64,000 nucleotides of DNA, taken from contig NZ_CP113264.1 of NCBI RefSeq assembly GCF_026642255.1, positions 1,364,001 through 1,428,000 of the forward strand, in the 5' to 3' direction. Source of the stretch: Streptomonospora nanhaiensis (lineage in GTDB: Bacteria; Actinomycetota; Actinomycetes; Streptosporangiales; Streptosporangiaceae). The notes under the pieces were generated by a model that ran no database searches, had not been told where the DNA came from, and saw only the letters and a list, made by a program, of their open reading frames with translations. Position 1 is the stretch's first letter. Every line of letters begins with the position of its first letter. Positions 61,172-64,000 of this stretch are shown one piece after another. The position numbers and the translations under genes are program-made.

Positions 61172-61521
61172 GAGCCGTCTCCTCCGGGGCCGTGACCGGG
61201 CCCGGGGATGGGATCATCCGACGCTCTCGGGCTGTGGAAACAGCCCGGGAGCGTCTTTCGCGGGACGAAACGGCTGGGGCGTGAAGCAAACGTCTCGCCC
61301 TGCGCATGGCCGGAACCGGACGAAACGGTACGCGCGCGCACCACGGCCCACACCCTTCCCAAGGGCCGGTCCGCAAGGGGTATGGACCTGCTGGACGTCT
61401 CGGGTCAGGACCTTCGCCGCCCCCGAGTGGCGTGGTGCCGAACAGAGGCGTACAGTCCCTCTGGTGCGCCGGGAAACATACGACGGCGGACACCAGCTCT
61501 CCTCTACGCGAAACCAGATCC
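61172..61521. other. Intergenic region with terminator and promoter of the next gene
   Basis: No gene in these 350 bp. The left part has an imperfect GC dyad (61186-61206) and the strong hairpin at 61220-61255. The right part contains TACAGT at 61452-61457 as a weak promoter element for the hydrolase. There is no good ribosome site before ATG 61522. Confidence 0.45.
61220..61255 (+). terminator. Intrinsic terminator after the aldo/keto reductase
   Basis: A 16-bp stem with one G-U pair (61220-61235 with 61240-61255), a GGAA loop, then TTT. One of the few here with a GNRA-like loop and U residues. Confidence 0.78.
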
Positions 61522-62406
61522 ATGACCGTCGTCCCCCTTCGTGCCGCACGCGTGTACCGCTCGGAGAACGCCGAGCGCTCCGTCCACGCCTGGTGCCACA
61601 AAGCCCTGAGCCAGTGGCCCGAACTCGGGCCCCTTCCGCCTGTGGAGACCCGTCTGGGGAGCACTCAGGCCTTTCGCGCCGAAGGCGGTGCCGGCACCCC
61701 GGTACTGGTCCTGTCCGGCACCAACTTCAACGCCGCCACCACGGTCCCCGCCGCCCGCGCCCTGTCCGCGGACCGGCCGGTGCTGCTGGTCGACGTCCCC
61801 GGACAGCCCGGCCTCAGCTGCAGCCAGCGGGTCGGCGGGACCAGGATCGAGACCTACGGCGCGTGGCTGGACGAGCTCCTGCCCCGGATCACCGACGGGC
61901 CCGTCCTGGTGCTGGGACACTCGCGCGGCGCCGCCATCGCGCTCGCCTCGACCCCGTCCCCGCTGGTCGCGGGGATGCTGCTGCTCAACCCCGCGGGGCT
62001 CACCGCCGCCGGTGTCAGCTCGGAGTCGATGCGCGCGACGCTGCCCTGGATGATCCACCCCAACGAGCAGACCAGCGGTCGCCTCGTCGAGTTCCTCAGC
62101 GGCCCGTCCGCGGAGGAGTGCGCCGAGCGCCGCGCCGAGGCCGAGTGGCTGACCATGGTGGCCCGCTACTGCCGCACGGGCACCACGCCCAACCCGCTCC
62201 ACGGCGAGCAGTTCCGCGCCTGGGCGGACACGCCGGTCGCCGTGGCGACCGGATCGCACGATCCCTTCTTCTCCCCCGCGCGCCTGCACGGGCCGGCCCG
62301 CCGGTTCCTGAACACCGGGGTCCACACGATCGAGGGCGCGGGCCACCTGTCGCTGTACGAGCAGCCCGAGAGGGTGTGCGAGCTGCTGCGCGGGCTCGAC
62401 GCCTGA
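61522..62406 (+). CDS. Alpha/beta-fold hydrolase
   Basis: A 294-residue hydrolase: LVLSGTNFNAATTVPAARALSADRPVLLVDVPGQPG, nucleophile elbow GHSRGAA, acid in VATGSHDPFFSP and catalytic His in EGAGHLSLYEQP. It resembles proline-iminopeptidase/esterase-type hydrolases of actinomycetes. ATG 61522 is chosen because family similarity begins soon after; longer in-frame starts run into the terminator region. Substrate unknown. Confidence 0.87.
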   Translation: MTVVPLRAARVYRSENAERSVHAWCHKALSQWPELGPLPPVETRLGSTQAFRAEGGAGTPVLVLSGTNFNAATTVPAARALSADRPVLLVDVPGQPGLSCSQRVGGTRIETYGAWLDELLPRITDGPVLVLGHSRGAAIALASTPSPLVAGMLLLNPAGLTAAGVSSESMRATLPWMIHPNEQTSGRLVEFLSGPSAEECAERRAEAEWLTMVARYCRTGTTPNPLHGEQFRAWADTPVAVATGSHDPFFSPARLHGPARRFLNTGVHTIEGAGHLSLYEQPERVCELLRGLDA

Positions 62407-62812
62407 CCCGCCCCCGTGGCGGCCTTCCGCCGCACACGGGCGCGGCCCCGCCGCCGCGCTCCCGCCCCCCGCGCCAACGCGGCGGGCCGGACGTGTGAGC
62501 CGCTTCCGCGTCCCCCGGTTCCGTCCGCCCGTCCTCCGGCGCCGCGCCGCCGAACGGACGGCCCCTCCGCGTGCCTCCGCCGTGCTCCCGGCCGACCTGC
62601 GCGGCGCCGTCCTTTCAGGTTTTTCTGGTGTTTTTGATCTAAAAGAGCACAGTGTGGCAGGGATATTTATTTAAAACGGGATTGACGTCATTTCCTATGA
62701 AATGGACGTGGGTGAATCTGTCTTTCCCGATGCGTATCCTTGCCCGGGGCCGCTCCGAGAACCCCGGTCCCGCCCGCGCGCCGAAAGCACCCGAAACACC
62801 AGAGGGCAGTGC
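62407..62812 (+). promoter_or_regulatory. Promoter region of the second BCCT transporter
   Basis: No gene in 406 bp. The first part is GC-rich. Bases 62615-62705 form the most AT-rich block of the window. It contains TTGATC (62634-62639), TATTTA (62664-62669), TTGACG (62682-62687) and the dyad CATTTC-CTAT-GAAATG (62689-62704), flanked by ACGT on both sides. A strong regulated promoter, plausibly osmotic, is likely. The leader is about 100 bases. Confidence 0.5.
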
Positions 62813-64000
62813 ATGTCGAAAAAACTGGCACACGTGCTCGGGCTCGACACGAACCCGACGATCTTCTTCACCTCCGCCGCACTGACCGTCGTCTTCGTGG
62901 TGTGCGCCATCGTCTTCACCGACACGGTGGACACCGTCTTCGGCGCCGCCTCGCAATGGATCCTGACCCATCTCGGATGGCTCTACATCCTCGGGGTGAC
63001 GTCCTTTCTCGCCTTTCTCGTGTGGATCGCGTGCAGCCGCTACGGCGGTGTGCGGCTCGGCCCCCCGGGCAGTGCGCCGGAGTACGGCAACCTCGCCTGG
63101 TTCTGCATGCTCTTCGCGGCCGGGATCGGCAGCATCCTCATGTTCTGGGGCGTGGCCGAGTCCATCAGCCACTACGCGGACCCGCCTCAGGGCGACGTCG
63201 AGCCGGAGTCGGTGGAGGCGGCCAGGCAGGCCATGGGGTTCACGCTGTACCACTTCGGCCTGCACACCTGGACGATCTTCTGCCTGCCGGCGCTGGCCTT
63301 CGCCTACTTCGTGTACCGCAAGGGCCTGCCGTTCCGGGTCAGTTCGGTCTTCCACCCGTTCATCGGCGACCGGATCGACGGTCCGCTGGGAAGGACCGTC
63401 GACATCGTCGCGGTCCTCGGCACGCTGTTCGGCGTGGCCGTCACCATCGGCCTGGGGACCATGCAGATCAACAGCGGCCTCAACACGCTGTTCGGCATCG
63501 AGGAGAGCCGACTCACGCAGCTGGTCCTGATCGCCGTGGTCACGGCCGTCGCGGTCGCCTCGGTGGCCTCGGGGCTCGACGTCGGGATCAAGTGGCTCTC
63601 GCTGCTCAACGTCGTCCTCGCCGTCGCCCTGCTGGTGTTCGTCTTCCTGGCGTCCTCCCCGCTCTACCTGGCGAAGGGCACCATCGAGACCGTCGGCGTG
63701 TACCTGGAGCGGCTGGTCCCGCTGTCGTTCTGGAACGACACCTTCGGCAACACCGGCTGGCAGGGCGCCTGGACGGTCTTCTACTGGGCGTGGACCATCA
63801 CCTGGTCGCCGTTCGTCGGGATCTTCATCGCCCGTATCTCCAAGGGCCGCACCATCCGCGAGTTCGTGCTCGGCGTGCTCGTCCTGCCCACGGCCTTCAG
63901 CATCGTGTGGTTCGGCGTCTTCGGCCTGTCGGCCTTCGACATCGAGATGAACCGGGGCGGCGGGCTGGTGCGGGAGGTGGCCGTGGAGCAGGACATACCG
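62813..64000 (+). CDS. BCCT family transporter, second copy (C-terminus outside window)
   Basis: From ATG 62813 (after GAGGGCAG) the frame is open to the window end, 396 residues so far. N-terminal block LGLDTNPTIFFTSAALTVVF, TM3 AAGIGSILMFWGVAES and the Trp-rich TM8 FYWAWTITWSPFVGIFIARISKGRTIREF place it in the betaine/carnitine/choline transporter family. In TM3 the GMGIGLVFWG of the first copy is replaced by GIGSILMFWG, so the two may differ in substrate or coupling ion. Its N-terminus is a guide for the start of the gene at 22258-23868. Confidence 0.93.
   Translation, partial: MSKKLAHVLGLDTNPTIFFTSAALTVVFVVCAIVFTDTVDTVFGAASQWILTHLGWLYILGVTSFLAFLVWIACSRYGGVRLGPPGSAPEYGNLAWFCMLFAAGIGSILMFWGVAESISHYADPPQGDVEPESVEAARQAMGFTLYHFGLHTWTIFCLPALAFAYFVYRKGLPFRVSSVFHPFIGDRIDGPLGRTVDIVAVLGTLFGVAVTIGLGTMQINSGLNTLFGIEESRLTQLVLIAVVTAVAVASVASGLDVGIKWLSLLNVVLAVALLVFVFLASSPLYLAKGTIETVGVYLERLVPLSFWNDTFGNTGWQGAWTVFYWAWTITWSPFVGIFIARISKGRTIREFVLGVLVLPTAFSIVWFGVFGLSAFDIEMNRGGGLVREVAVEQDIP

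Noticed and set aside
1..64000. tRNA, rRNA and tmRNA genes
   Set aside because: No cloverleaf with T-loop GGTTCGA-type consensus or rRNA-like stretch was noticed by eye. A covariance-model search could not be run and would be decisive.

Overview
The window is 64 kb of very GC-rich DNA with dense genes, many GTG/TTG starts, short intergenic gaps and hardly any AT-rich sequence outside promoters. Gene content and order (proS, then rimP-nusA-ylxR-infB-ylxP-rbfA-truB, then ribF, rpsO, pnp and an M16 peptidase) are those of an actinomycete chromosome. The mix with an isorenieratene-type carotenoid cluster, BCCT transporters and F420-type oxidoreductases would fit Nocardiopsis or a relative in the Streptosporangiales, but the genus is inference. 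I see no rRNA, tRNA, CRISPR array, prophage or intact insertion sequence.

Layout. 1-1.8 kb: a cut-off sensor histidine kinase and a spermidine-synthase-like protein. 2-19.6 kb: the translation/RNA core, namely prolyl-tRNA synthetase, two ferritin-like proteins, ribosome maturation and transcription elongation factors, IF-2, tRNA pseudouridine synthase, FAD synthetase, ribosomal protein S15, polynucleotide phosphorylase and a zinc peptidase. A hydrolase and a toxin-antitoxin pair interrupt it between truB and ribF. 19.7-24.7 kb: a copper chaperone with a DyP peroxidase, then a MarR regulator, a betaine-type BCCT transporter and a small heat-shock protein. 24.8-36.5 kb: a carotenoid island. crtE-crtI-crtB are translationally coupled and followed by a Rieske oxygenase; convergent crtU-crtT, crtY, a B12-binding LitR/CarH-type light regulator, a DUF4383 membrane protein and an SDR/DUF2867 protein follow. 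36.5-37.2 kb: a scar with gene relics, including one WD40 repeat. 37.2-46.3 kb: an MMPL exporter, a class IV aminotransferase and a GntR-controlled 5-oxoproline operon (NRAMP-like transporter, PxpA, PxpB, PxpC, DUF1445 protein). 46.3-64 kb: mostly single genes, namely a VWA-like protein lacking its VWA core, a membrane protein, DctA, an ACR3-type transporter, GNATs, AraC and LysR regulators, methyltransferase, HAD phosphatase, LLM oxidoreductase, endonuclease/phosphatase-family protein, NADP oxidoreductase, an aldo/keto reductase behind a MerR-type promoter, a hydrolase, and a second BCCT transporter that runs off the end.

How it works together. The carotenoid island is predicted to make geranylgeranyl diphosphate, phytoene, lycopene, beta-carotene and then aromatic isorenieratene, under a coenzyme-B12 light sensor. 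The Rieske protein carries a complete catalytic iron motif and is the least expected enzyme of the pathway. The oxoproline operon should return 5-oxoproline to glutamate, with the DUF1445 protein possibly feeding it from D-glutamate. Most convergent gene pairs are closed by long, nearly loopless GC palindromes, and several regulator and single genes have a -10 box 6-7 bases before the start codon, the arrangement expected for leaderless mRNAs.
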